64,000 nt of DNA from Planctomycetota bacterium (lineage in GTDB: Bacteria; Planctomycetota; Phycisphaerae; Tepidisphaerales; Tepidisphaeraceae), in NCBI GenBank assembly GCA_023417885.1, contig JAEZED010000137.1, positions 1-64,000 of the forward strand. The letters are read 5' to 3'. The first letter of the stretch is position 1. Each line of letters begins with the position of its first letter. The position numbers were made by a program, and so were the translations under genes. The notes under the pieces were generated by a model that saw only the letters and a list, made by a program, of their open reading frames with translations, was not told the DNA's origin and ran no database searches. Of this stretch, positions 45,202 through 53,629 are shown piece after piece.

Positions 45202-45264
45202 GTGACAAGCGACGAGGGACAAGGGACAAATGACAAAGGACAAGTGACAAATGGCAAATGGCAG
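45202..45264. repeat. Heptamer array, right: nine 7-bp units, inverted
   Basis: GTGACAA, GCGACGA, GGGACAA, GGGACAA, ATGACAA, AGGACAA, GTGACAA, ATGGCAA, ATGGCAG. These are the reverse complement of the left array's consensus, also nine units. The two arrays are 79 bases apart. The last two units contain the start codon and first codons of the zinc-ribbon gene. Confidence 0.85.
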
Positions 45265-45562
45265 AACCCAAACCTGCGCCGTTTGTGCCCGCCGGCTGGC
45301 GGCGGGGCGGTTCTACGTCGTCCGCGTCGACGTCTTCGCCGATCCGTCGCCGGAGCCGATCGACACCTCCGCCGGCCCCGGCGAGGCGGGGTATGTCGAG
45401 TCGGTCGAGGAGATCCTGGCGCAGATGGAGGGGATGAGCGCCGACGAGCTCCAGGACCAGGTGGCGCGCAGGTTCGAGTACCACGTCTGCCCATCCTGCC
45501 AGCAGGCCATCCTGCGCAATCCGCTGGGCCTCCCGCGCCAGAAGCGCCTTTCGGAAAACTAG
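45251..45562 (+). CDS. Small zinc-ribbon-like protein of unknown function
   Basis: A 103-residue protein with CAVC near the N-terminus (residues 9-12) and CPSC at about 81-84, a probable four-cysteine zinc ribbon split by an acidic helix (EEILAQMEGMSADELQDQ). The strand FYVVRVDVFADP lies between. The start codon falls in unit eight of the heptamer array, so the first five codons (MANGR) are repeat-derived. Homologues may start elsewhere. No partner is evident. Confidence is moderate because of the coherent cysteine pattern. Confidence 0.65.
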   Translation: MANGRTQTCAVCARRLAAGRFYVVRVDVFADPSPEPIDTSAGPGEAGYVESVEEILAQMEGMSADELQDQVARRFEYHVCPSCQQAILRNPLGLPRQKRLSEN

Positions 45563-45617
45563 CCACGCACTCCGGACTCATGCCGTCCGTGACGATTCAG
45601 GGCGGCGGCCTCGGCGC

Positions 45618-45710
45618 TCACGTGTTCCGGGCCCAGGCAGCGAGCATCACCGCCGCCAGGAACAGGAGGCCGAGCAACGAGACGAGTTGGCGGATTCGGA
45701 CATGCCGCAT
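45618..45710 (-). CDS. Putative 30-residue single-span membrane peptide
   Basis: The ATG at 45710 lies four bases after the stop of the flavocytochrome gene. The product is a basic tail (MRHVRIRQ) and one helix (LVSLLGLLFLAAVMLAAWA), a classic small-membrane-subunit shape. The tight spacing suggests translational coupling, and it could be an accessory subunit of the oxidoreductase (inference). The remaining 56 bases to the zinc-ribbon stop hold nothing else. Confidence 0.45.
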   Translation of the reverse strand: MRHVRIRQLVSLLGLLFLAAVMLAAWARNT

Positions 45711-45714
45711 GGGT

Positions 45715-47034
45715 TCAGGCGATGTTGAAGCGTTCCGAGTGCAGCCGCGACAGCGGCACGCCATGGTCGATCAGCGAGCGCTCCACGACGTCCATCATCG
45801 GGTCCGGCCCGCACACGAAGTATTGCGTCCCCGGCCCTTCGTACTCCCGGATCAGGCGGCCGATGCTCTGGTTTGTCATCAGGCCCGACTCACCCTCCCA
45901 CCCCGGCGGCGGATGTTCAGGCAGCAGGACGAGCCGTCCGCCGGTTTCCGCGGCGATGGCAGCAAGTTCCTCGCCGAAGGCGATGCGCTCGAGGTCCCGT
46001 CCCCCGTAGACGAGCTGCCAGCGATGGCGCCGGCCCTCGTCGCGCAGCGTCCGGAGCATGCTGAGGAACGGCGTGATGCCGATTCCGCCGGCGAGCATCA
46101 CGACGGGCGCATCCGGGTCGCGCGGGAAGTGGAAGGCGCCGTAAGGCCCCTCGAGCCAGGCGCGCGAGCCGACGCGCACCTGCCCGATGCGCGACGTGTA
46201 GTCTCCAAGCTCCTTCACCGTGAACTCGAGCCGCGAAGGGTCGGTGGCGCTGGAGGCGACGGTGAAGGGGTGTTGCTGGAGCGAGAAGGGGGAATCCTCG
46301 ATCGTCACCCAGAAGCACTGTCCTGCTTCGAAGCGCGCTCCCGCGTGACCGTCCGGCGCCAGCGTCAGAGTCCAGAGCCGCTCGGCCTCCCTTCGAACCC
46401 CCTGCACGCGCCACGGGCGACGCAGGACGAGCAGTGGCTTGACGATCCGCGTCTGCACGAGCAGCAGCACCGCGGCGCCGACGACCATGACCCAGAGCCC
46501 GCGCTTCCATGGCTCATCCGCAAAGCGACCCACCATCAGCGTGTGCGCGAGGCCGATGAGCAGCACCAGCGCCGCCAGCAGCCCGTGAGTCAGGCGCCAC
46601 CACTCGTACGGCAGCCGGATGGCCCGGCGCCAGAGCGTGAGCGACACGATCAGCAGAAGGCAGACGATCGCCGTGCCGAGCGCGACGGCGCGAGGAAGGT
46701 TCACCGCCGGGTCGAGGAACGCCAGGGCCCGCCTGCTGTTCAGGATCAGGATCACCGGGTGCGCCAGCACGAACACGAATGCCACCAGCCCCGCCTGGCG
46801 ATGGAACTGGAGCATCCCGTCCATCCCGACGCGCCCCGCGATCCAGCGGAAGCGGGCCGTCAGCGCAAACTGCACCGCCATCATCGACAGACCGATGAAG
46901 CCTGCCCCGATGCCGACGTCCGACCAGAACCCGCGCGACGACGCTGCCGGCGGGACCAGCATCAGCCCGACCGGCGCGAGCACCATCACGACGTACACCA
47001 GCACCCAGATGATGACCCTCGGGACGGCGAACAT
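45715..47034 (-). CDS. Ferric-reductase-like flavocytochrome
   Basis: A 439-residue membrane oxidoreductase. The N-terminal half has six TM helices with paired histidines for two hemes: FHRQAGLVAFVFVLAHPVI and WWRLTHGLLAALVLLIGLAH. The C-terminal half is an FNR-type module with an FAD motif (LQQHPFTVASS). Nucleotide binding is at VVMLAGGIGITPFLSML and the C-terminus has YFVCGPDPMMDVVE. It would move electrons from cytosolic NAD(P)H across the membrane to iron or another acceptor. The ATG at 47034 precedes the first helix. A small membrane ORF follows at four bases. Confidence 0.87.
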   Translation of the reverse strand: MFAVPRVIIWVLVYVVMVLAPVGLMLVPPAASSRGFWSDVGIGAGFIGLSMMAVQFALTARFRWIAGRVGMDGMLQFHRQAGLVAFVFVLAHPVILILNSRRALAFLDPAVNLPRAVALGTAIVCLLLIVSLTLWRRAIRLPYEWWRLTHGLLAALVLLIGLAHTLMVGRFADEPWKRGLWVMVVGAAVLLLVQTRIVKPLLVLRRPWRVQGVRREAERLWTLTLAPDGHAGARFEAGQCFWVTIEDSPFSLQQHPFTVASSATDPSRLEFTVKELGDYTSRIGQVRVGSRAWLEGPYGAFHFPRDPDAPVVMLAGGIGITPFLSMLRTLRDEGRRHRWQLVYGGRDLERIAFGEELAAIAAETGGRLVLLPEHPPPGWEGESGLMTNQSIGRLIREYEGPGTQYFVCGPDPMMDVVERSLIDHGVPLSRLHSERFNIA

Positions 47035-47144
47035 ACCGGCACAATGTAACGGTTGACGCCCCTGTCGCGAACCAGCGCTCACCGCGTAAGGCAGTCAATT
47101 ACCACGCGGCGGACAAGCCGCACCGCGGGCCGAAGAATCGGGCG

Positions 47145-47732
47145 ATGGCCGAGGCCGATCATCCCTACGTCTCCCGCGGCGGGCTCAAACTGGCGCATGC
47201 GCTGGACGTCTTCGGCGTCGATCCGGCGGGGCGGGTGTGTGCGGATCTCGGTTGCAGCACGGGCGGATTCACCGACGTGCTGCTGCGGCGGGGGGCGGCG
47301 CGGGTGTACGCCGTGGACACAGGGTACGGCGTGCTCGACTGGACGCTGCGCAACGACGACCGCGTCAGGGTGCTGGAGCGCACCAACGCGCTGCACGTGT
47401 CGCTGCCGGAGCCGGTTGCTCTCGTCACGATCGATGCTGGCTGGACGCGACAAGCCAGGATCCTGCCGCACGCGCGGACTCTGTTGGCGCCCGCCGGCGA
47501 GATCGTCACGCTCGTGAAGCCGCACTACGAGGTGGATGCCGACAGCCTTCGCCCCTCCCGCGGCGTGCTGCCCGAGGAACGCCTCGAACCGGTGCTCCAG
47601 CACGTGCGCGAGGAGATCCGCGCCGCCGGCTTCGAGATCGTTGGCGAAACACCGAGTCCCATTCGCGGCAGCGCCGGAAAGAGCGCCCGCGGCAACGTCG
47701 AAGTCCTGATGCACCTGCGGCCGATGGCCTGA
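47145..47732 (+). CDS. TlyA/FtsJ-like rRNA methyltransferase without S4 domain
   Basis: A 195-residue SAM-dependent methyltransferase. It begins at YVSRGGLKLAHAL, which in TlyA hemolysin-type 2'-O-methyltransferases follows an N-terminal S4 RNA-binding domain. Here the S4 domain is absent. SAM motif I is DLGCSTGGFTDVLL and the catalytic-region motif is VTLVKPHYE. GNVEVLMHLRP ends it. The upstream frame contains no S4-like sequence. It ends directly against the convergent glycosyltransferase, with no gap. Confidence 0.85.
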   Translation: MAEADHPYVSRGGLKLAHALDVFGVDPAGRVCADLGCSTGGFTDVLLRRGAARVYAVDTGYGVLDWTLRNDDRVRVLERTNALHVSLPEPVALVTIDAGWTRQARILPHARTLLAPAGEIVTLVKPHYEVDADSLRPSRGVLPEERLEPVLQHVREEIRAAGFEIVGETPSPIRGSAGKSARGNVEVLMHLRPMA

Positions 47733-49199
47733 CTACTGCCTCAGGCCGGCAAGCTCGGAGCGGTCGCCCGCCGCGACGGCGCGCGGCGGCGATCCCGTCG
47801 ATGCCGGATCGCGCCCATTGCCGGAAGCTCCCCCTGCAACCGCGGGATGCGACGCCTGGACGGCTTCCCCTGGCGCCGCATCCGGGCCGCCGGTGGTCTG
47901 TTCGTGACCCTCGTCGCCGGTGCGGGGCGTCCGCACCCATTCCCGCTGCGGGTGAAAGAGCCAGCCAACCTGGTTGCGGATCCGGCTGGCGAGGTATCGC
48001 GGCAAGCCTATCAGCGCGACAGCGGGGATCTGGCCCCGCATGTGAGCTGCCCAGGCGACGATCAGCGAGAGCCCCATTGTCCCCACGCCCGCCCCCGCGA
48101 CGATCGCCGCCGCGGCGCTGAGCTGGGCGCCCCCGGTCAGATACCACGCCAGCGACAGCACGAGCACGATCAGCAGCTCGGCGCACAGCACCGTCAGCGG
48201 CTGGACGAGGTGGTCGATCCCCATCGCCATGATGCGACCGTCGAGCCGGCGAATGCCCGCCAGGAGCAGCCCCGGCGCATCCCGGAAGACGCTCAGGTGC
48301 CCGTGCTCCCATCGGCGGCGCTGGGCATCGGCATCGGACGCCGCCGCCGGCAGGACGCCGCGGAACTGGGCGTTCGGGCAGAAGCAGGGGGCCTGCCCCT
48401 GCCGCGCAAGATCGATGCCGAGGCGCATGTCCTCGACAATGTCGCCGCTGGCCAGCGGGGCCCGCGAGATCGCCTCCCACGGGAAGGCCATTCCCGCGCC
48501 GAAGAGCGGACACGGAAGGCCAAGCTGCCACAGGCCCAGCGGACGCACCTTGTTCTTCAGCGTGAACGCAAACCGGCTGACGAGGTCGACGCTGCGCGCC
48601 TTCCCCTGCGTGTCCATCAGGTACTCCCCCTGCGCCGGCCGGCCCGTCCGCTGAACCTGCCAAACCAGCTCGTCCAGTGCCCCCTGCCGGACTTCAACGT
48701 CGGCGTCGGTGAATATCACGATCTCCGGCGGGTCGGCCCGCAGCGCGTTCACGCCCGCGTCCAGGGCATACCCCTTTCCGCGGCGCGCGGCATCGGTGCG
48801 CTCGATGCAGACCGCCCCCGACTCGCGGGCCACCGTGGCCGTGTCGTCCTTGCAGTTGTCCGCCACGACCAGCACGCGATCGCGGGATGCCAGGTGCGGC
48901 ATCAGCGCCGCGAGTGTTCGCCCGAGCACCGCCTGCTCGTTGTGCGCGGGAATGACCACTGCCACGCGCGGCCGCTCCTCCCCGGGCGCAGGCGCCGACG
49001 CCGAGCGCCGTGCGCTGCGGCGCCCCAGCAGGGAGGCGGCAACCTCAATCGCCAGCACCGCCGTCGGCACAGCCAGGACGGCGGCTATCGCGAGGAGTAT
49101 GACGTCAACGATGATCAAAGCCGATGATCCATCGGAAGGTGACAGCCAAGCGACGACCACGCCGCCTTCGCCGCGGGCCCAGCGGCACCGCCGAGCCAT
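47733..49199 (-). CDS. Processive family 2 membrane glycosyltransferase
   Basis: A 488-residue protein. One N-terminal TM (IIVDVILLAIAAVLAVPTAVLAI) precedes a GT-A domain with VAVVIPAHNEQAVL, VVADNCKDDTA and IFTDADVEV (DxD). QRRRW (the QxxRW motif of processive GT2 enzymes) lies near residue 295. Two or three TM helices follow (LCAELLIVLVLSLAWYL and others). A long Gly/Ala/Pro tail ends it. It probably polymerises or extends an exopolysaccharide. The ATG at 49199 has GGAG nine bases upstream; a GTG at 49160 is the alternative. Confidence 0.82.
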   Translation of the reverse strand: MARRCRWARGEGGVVVAWLSPSDGSSALIIVDVILLAIAAVLAVPTAVLAIEVAASLLGRRSARRSASAPAPGEERPRVAVVIPAHNEQAVLGRTLAALMPHLASRDRVLVVADNCKDDTATVARESGAVCIERTDAARRGKGYALDAGVNALRADPPEIVIFTDADVEVRQGALDELVWQVQRTGRPAQGEYLMDTQGKARSVDLVSRFAFTLKNKVRPLGLWQLGLPCPLFGAGMAFPWEAISRAPLASGDIVEDMRLGIDLARQGQAPCFCPNAQFRGVLPAAASDADAQRRRWEHGHLSVFRDAPGLLLAGIRRLDGRIMAMGIDHLVQPLTVLCAELLIVLVLSLAWYLTGGAQLSAAAAIVAGAGVGTMGLSLIVAWAAHMRGQIPAVALIGLPRYLASRIRNQVGWLFHPQREWVRTPRTGDEGHEQTTGGPDAAPGEAVQASHPAVAGGASGNGRDPASTGSPPRAVAAGDRSELAGLRQ

Positions 49200-49308
49200 G
49201 CGCTCGTTCTCCGGCGGCGCAGCCCGCGCGGCCGGCCGATACGGCCAGCGTAACAGGCATGAGCACCAGCGTCCATGGTCGCCATGAGGAGGCAGGCGGG
49301 CCCCCGCC

Positions 49309-50631
49309 TTACGCCGGAAAGGTCGCTGAAGGCCTTGGCGACCGCTCGGGGCGGCCCCCTGACTCGACCACCCGAGCCTCCGGCTCGGCCGCGGGGACAT
49401 GTTCCCCGAAGAGCCGGATCAGCTTTTCCGCCTCCTTCATGATGTCATGCCGTTCCTGCACCCGCGCCGCGCCGCGGCGGCCCATTTCCGTCAACAACCC
49501 GGCCGGAGCCTCGAGAACCTCCGCCATCGCCCCGGTCAGGGCGTCGGCATCGCCAGCGGGAACGAGCCAGCCGGATTCCCCCGGCCGCACCAGCTCGGGG
49601 ATTCCCGCCACGTAGGTCGTGATGCAGGGCCGGCCCAGGGCCAGGCTCTCCATGATCGCCACCGGCAGGCCCTCGGCGAAGCTCGGGAGAACCGTCGCCC
49701 GCGACGCCAGGATCATCCGCCGAACCTCGGCGTTGCTGGCAAAGCCGTGCAAACGGACAACCTCCTCCAAACCGTGCAGCCGGACGAAGCCCTCGATCTC
49801 GCCACGCAACGGCCCGTCGCCCAGCAGGTGGATCGTGAACCGCTTCCCGGCGTCGCGCAGCCGGCGGGCCGCCTCCACCAGGACAAGCTGTCCCTTCTGC
49901 CCCACCAGCCGACCCACGCAGACCAGGTCCCGCGATTCCGGCACCGGCTCGGGCGCCTCGGCGGCAAGAAACTGCTCATCCACGCCGCAGTGGACGACCT
50001 TCACCTTCGGCCAGTCCTCGAAATCGACCCACCGCCACATCTGGCTGCGACCGTAGCTGCTGATGCAGACGGCGAAGGCGCTGTGACGCACCTTGTCGCG
50101 AAGATGCAGGGCGACCACGCGATCGAACTCCTCCGGCCCGTGCGCGGTGAAGCTGTAGGAAGGCCCGCCCAGCAGGCGGCAGAGCAGGACGACCTCAGTC
50201 GAGTTCGTGCCGAAGTGGGCATGCACGTGCGGCACGCCCGCCTCACGGAACAGGCGCTTCAGGCTGGCCGCCTCGGCCAGGTAGACCAGTTGCACCAGCC
50301 AGCCGCGATCGCCTCGCCGCGCGTGGGCCAGGGTCATCCGCAGCGCCCGCCAGAACCTCCTGGGTGAGGTGACGGCGGCGACGAGCGTGTCCTTCAGCAG
50401 GACCAGGGCGCCCTGGTCGAGCACGGCGGTCGATTTCTCCTGCTCCTGCCGGTCGCCCGGGTCGACGAGGTTCCCCTTGTAGCGCCGGACGGTGTAGCGG
50501 GCGATCTCCACGCCCTGCGCCTCGAGCGCGCGGATCTCGCGGCGGATGAACGCCTGGCTCGGCTGCGGGTACTGGTTGACGAGGTAGGCGATCTTCAACG
50601 GAGCACCGGATGTGAGCCGGACGGATCCCAC
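49309..50631 (-). CDS. Family 4 glycosyltransferase
   Basis: A 440-residue GT-B enzyme. The N-terminal domain starts LKIAYLVNQYPQPSQAFIRREI and holds HAHFGTNSTE. The donor-binding C-terminal domain has VCVGRLVGQKGQLVLVEAAR, LLGDGPLRGEIE and the EX7E-type motif EGLPVAIMESLALGRP. There is no TM. It probably adds sugars to a surface polysaccharide, paired with the neighbouring processive GT2 on the same strand. The start is GTG 50631 or TTG 50598; the latter matches the family N-terminus, but neither has a strong ribosome binding site. Confidence 0.88.
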   Translation of the reverse strand: MGSVRLTSGAPLKIAYLVNQYPQPSQAFIRREIRALEAQGVEIARYTVRRYKGNLVDPGDRQEQEKSTAVLDQGALVLLKDTLVAAVTSPRRFWRALRMTLAHARRGDRGWLVQLVYLAEAASLKRLFREAGVPHVHAHFGTNSTEVVLLCRLLGGPSYSFTAHGPEEFDRVVALHLRDKVRHSAFAVCISSYGRSQMWRWVDFEDWPKVKVVHCGVDEQFLAAEAPEPVPESRDLVCVGRLVGQKGQLVLVEAARRLRDAGKRFTIHLLGDGPLRGEIEGFVRLHGLEEVVRLHGFASNAEVRRMILASRATVLPSFAEGLPVAIMESLALGRPCITTYVAGIPELVRPGESGWLVPAGDADALTGAMAEVLEAPAGLLTEMGRRGAARVQERHDIMKEAEKLIRLFGEHVPAAEPEARVVESGGRPERSPRPSATFPA

Positions 50632-50773
50632 TGTCGCTATCGGACATCGCGCCGGGGCTCTTCACCCGGAAGATTCTCCCGTGCGCCGGCTGTCCGCGTG
50701 GCCATCATACGTGGCATCGCGAGCGCGGCACCCCGCCTTTGCGGCGTCGGCAGGGACGTTGTATCGTCCCACC

Positions 50774-52252
50774 ATGCCGATTCGTTGTCTTTCGCGGGCG
50801 CTGGGGGCGCTGTTGCTGCTGGTCATCGCCGCCCCTGCTGCGGCGGAGTCGCGGACGGGGACGCTCCTCCCCGACACCCCGTTCGCAACCGAATACCACC
50901 TTATCGACACGGGGCTGGAAGGGCCTTCGGTGGTGGTCGTGGGCGGGCTGAACGGGAACGACCCTGCCGGCGCCCAGGCCGCCGACGAGGCAGTCCGCTG
51001 GCCGATCACCCGCGGCCGGCTGCTCCTGATCCCGCGTGCCAGCGAGGCGGCGCTGCGCAGCGGCACGCGCCAGACACCGATCGGGCCGGACCAGGCGTTG
51101 GAACTCAATCGCGCCTTCCCGCGCGAGAAGGGCGCTTCCGCCTCCGATCCCCTGGCGCAGGCCATCTGGCAGCTCATCCAGGCCCAGGAGCCCGACTGGC
51201 TGATCGATCTTCACGAGGACCCGTCGGTCCGCGGCGCAGGGGGAAAGGGAATCGGATCCTCCGCTGTCTTCGCGGACGACGATGTGACAGCCGAGCTCGC
51301 GACGGTAGCGCTCGAGGCGGTGAACGCCGCCATCGACGACGAGGCCGCCCGCTTCGTGCCTTATCGAGTGAGCGCTTCCAGCGCCGGCCTGCTGCGGGCG
51401 GCGGGGGAGCGGCACGGCATCCGGTCGATCACCCTCGCCACGACCTCCGTCAAGACGCAGCGCCTGCCGGTTCGCGCACGGCAGCACCGCACGATGCTCG
51501 CCGCGATGCTGCATCACGTCGGCATGCTGGCTGCGCCCGGCGACCCGGGCGTCACCCGCGCCCCCGGAGCGCGCCTGCGCGTGGCCCTTTACGACGACGG
51601 CGGATCACCCAGCAGCCAGGCGAACCTCGTGGACCGCCCGATCCGACGCACCGGGGCGATCGTTCACCGCATCGACGCCGCCGACATCCGCGCCGGCGCG
51701 CTGGACGCCTACGACGTCGTCTGCTTCATGGGCGGCTCCGGCAGCGCCATCGCCCGAACCCTTCGCCCGGCGGGAATCGAAGCCGTCCGCCGCTTCGTCG
51801 AGGCCGGCGGGGAGTACATCGGCGTCTGCGCCGGCGCCTACCTCGCCACTTCCGGCTACGACTGGTCGCTGAAGATCCTCGACGCCCGAACGCTCCACAC
51901 CGGCAACCAGTGGCGACGCGGACGCGGGGAGGTCGTCATCGCCTTCACCGACGACGGCCGCGCAATCCTCGAACTCGAGGAGACGCAGGCGCCCATGAGC
52001 TATGTGAACGGCCCGGTCATCGGCCCCGCCGGGCGCGACGACCTGCCCGACTACCGGATCCTCGCCACCTTCCATACCGAGCTTGCCGAGAACGGCACGC
52101 CGCCGGGCCTCATGCAGGGGACGCCGGCCATCGTCGAGGGTACCTTCGGCGGGGGGCGCGTCATCACCATCAGCCCCCACCCCGAAGGCCGCTCCGCGAC
52201 CCGCCACATCTTCCTGGCGGTGCTGGAGCGGGCGATCAGCGCGTCGGACTGA
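50774..52252 (+). CDS. Exported fusion of AstE/M14-like domain and BPL_N-type GATase domain
   Basis: A 492-residue protein with a signal peptide (LGALLLLVIAAPAAAES). Residues about 30-260 follow the succinylglutamate desuccinylase / M14 pattern (VVVVGGLNGNDPAGAQAADE, then LIDLHEDPS). The zinc pair normally H-x-x-E is N60-G-N-D63, while the third ligand His147 is kept. Residues about 275-470 match the BPL_N class I amidotransferase-like domain (RVALYDDGG, DVVCFMGGSG, GEYIGVCAGAYLA with the nucleophile-elbow Cys352). Its last element is ITISPHPEG. Substrate unknown; an amide-processing role at the envelope is possible, with the first domain perhaps inactive. Confidence 0.7.
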   Translation: MPIRCLSRALGALLLLVIAAPAAAESRTGTLLPDTPFATEYHLIDTGLEGPSVVVVGGLNGNDPAGAQAADEAVRWPITRGRLLLIPRASEAALRSGTRQTPIGPDQALELNRAFPREKGASASDPLAQAIWQLIQAQEPDWLIDLHEDPSVRGAGGKGIGSSAVFADDDVTAELATVALEAVNAAIDDEAARFVPYRVSASSAGLLRAAGERHGIRSITLATTSVKTQRLPVRARQHRTMLAAMLHHVGMLAAPGDPGVTRAPGARLRVALYDDGGSPSSQANLVDRPIRRTGAIVHRIDAADIRAGALDAYDVVCFMGGSGSAIARTLRPAGIEAVRRFVEAGGEYIGVCAGAYLATSGYDWSLKILDARTLHTGNQWRRGRGEVVIAFTDDGRAILELEETQAPMSYVNGPVIGPAGRDDLPDYRILATFHTELAENGTPPGLMQGTPAIVEGTFGGGRVITISPHPEGRSATRHIFLAVLERAISASD

Positions 52253-52337
52253 CGCGCCCGCCGTCCGCGCGCTCCCGGCTGGGCCGGGCTTCCGGTGGTG
52301 CGCGCCGGATCGCCCTGGCGCGCACCAGCATGCGCGA

Positions 52338-52353
52338 TGTTCCACGTGGAACA
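52338..52353. other. parS-like ParB-binding site
   Basis: TGTTCCACGTGGAACA is a perfect 16-bp palindrome matching the bacterial parS consensus (TGTTNCACGTGNAACA type). It lies in the 137-base gap between two convergent genes, outside any real coding sequence. It is the only copy I found by eye in the window. ParB-parS complexes segregate the chromosome and are usually near the replication origin. Confidence 0.8.
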
Positions 52354-52389
52354 ATTCAGCTATGGCGTGCCGCGCGGGCCGATTGCGAC

Positions 52390-53187
52390 TCAGCGCGTCA
52401 GGACGCGGTGCGTCGAACGCTGGGTTACCTTGTCATCAAACGATTCCAGCTTGACCGTGCCCTCCCACATGATTCGCACGGACATGTCAAAGAACAGTCC
52501 GTTGGATGCTCCGTTGTGGCGAGTGTCCGTCATCCGTGATGCGCCCCCGCCAGGTAGGTGGGAAGGTGAGAAGAGATCGTGGTAGACCGGAGATATAATG
52601 CCATTGCGACCATCTAACATCGCCCGTCCACCAACCTGATCCGGCATTTCCACCACAAGCAATACGCCGCTTGGATTCGCCACACGTCCGATCTTGACTG
52701 GACCATCCGGATCCCATCGCGGCTGGCTTTCAAACTTGAAGGCGTTAACGGCATAGGTGCCAGGCACCTCTCCCGCCAACGGGTGCGCCGGGCAACTGAA
52801 TACAGAAAACTCCCTGAGGAACTCCTGGCCGAGCGTCGCGCCCTCCTTAGCGTCATCCCACCGGTCATCCTGTGTGATGTACGGCCCAATGGCTGCCAAC
52901 CAGTATGGGCGACGATCGGGGCGCCAAGCCGTATGATCGCGCGGCACAAAGCCATTATAATCGTTGGCGTAAGCTGAGATGCCGCGCCCAATCTCGCGCA
53001 ATTGCGAACTGCATGCCATGGCTCGCGCCTTTGACCGCGCTACTGCAAGAGCCGGCAGCAGTATCGCCAGAAGTAGAGCAACCAGACCAACAACAACCAT
53101 CAGTTCCGCCAGCGTCAGACCGGTTCGAACACCCGGGCCGACGTGCGTGGCGGCGGAAGTGGCCGGGATGGAGTGATCGACAGACAT
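52390..53187 (-). CDS. Type IV pilin-like / pseudopilin protein
   Basis: A 265-residue protein with a class III (prepilin) signal: after a 23-residue leader, G23-L24 starts a mature N-terminus LTLAELMVVVGLVALLLAIL with Glu at +5. This is the site for a PilD-type peptidase. A helix (KARAMACSSQLREIGRGISAYAND) and a C-terminal globular domain follow. TRHNGASNGLFFDMSV near residue 230 is a variant of the H-x9-D-G motif of planctomycete pilin-like proteins. It is last in the MauE operon (3-base gap). It may act as a surface scaffold or pseudopilin for the Cys-rich product. Confidence 0.82.
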   Translation of the reverse strand: MSVDHSIPATSAATHVGPGVRTGLTLAELMVVVGLVALLLAILLPALAVARSKARAMACSSQLREIGRGISAYANDYNGFVPRDHTAWRPDRRPYWLAAIGPYITQDDRWDDAKEGATLGQEFLREFSVFSCPAHPLAGEVPGTYAVNAFKFESQPRWDPDGPVKIGRVANPSGVLLVVEMPDQVGGRAMLDGRNGIISPVYHDLFSPSHLPGGGASRMTDTRHNGASNGLFFDMSVRIMWEGTVKLESFDDKVTQRSTHRVLTR

Positions 53188-53190
53188 GTG

Positions 53191-53628
53191 CTAACGTGAC
53201 GGTGGAGAATGTGCCATTAGCGCCGCTGGGATCATAAGGGCGATCAGAAAACCATTCCGCACGATACCGAGAATATTTGCACCTTTAGCATTTTGGAAGT
53301 GTAACAGCTTCCCCATGCATCCGCAATTCGGGGCATCTTTGACGAAAACCATTATAATGAGTATGGCGCTGTAGAGTAATAGAATCGCGACCGTTACTCG
53401 AGTAAGCCTCAGCAATTGCGGTGGGCCGGACGTGCGAAGCAGAATCGCCAAGCACAGCTCGACGGCGGCGACAGCGATGGCAACAGAAGAGGACAACAAC
53501 AGAGGAACCGACGCAAACTCCAAGACCAGCTTGAACTCTGCTGGATATATCAGCTTATAGATCCCCGCGTACGCGAACACCGCGCCGACCACGATAGGAC
53601 CAATTCTTGCGAGCTTATTGCGCCACAT
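53191..53628 (-). CDS. MauE/DoxX-family redox-associated membrane protein
   Basis: A 145-residue protein with four TM helices (IVVGAVFAYAGIYKLIYP, SSSVAIAVAAVELCLAILL, VTVAILLLYSAILIIMVFV, GIVRNGFLIALMIPAALMA). The NCGCMG motif lies before the last helix. MauE-type proteins support disulfide formation or maturation of periplasmic proteins, e.g. methylamine dehydrogenase's Cys-rich small subunit. One base separates it from the upstream gene and three from the pilin-like gene. The A+T content is visibly higher than in flanking genes. Confidence 0.83.
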   Translation of the reverse strand: MWRNKLARIGPIVVGAVFAYAGIYKLIYPAEFKLVLEFASVPLLLSSSVAIAVAAVELCLAILLRTSGPPQLLRLTRVTVAILLLYSAILIIMVFVKDAPNCGCMGKLLHFQNAKGANILGIVRNGFLIALMIPAALMAHSPPSR

Positions 53629-53629
53629 G

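Noticed and set aside
51605..52354. Minus-strand frame starting MFHVEH
   Set aside because: MFHVEH is simply the translation of the parS palindrome. The rest is antisense to the deacylase/GATase fusion gene.
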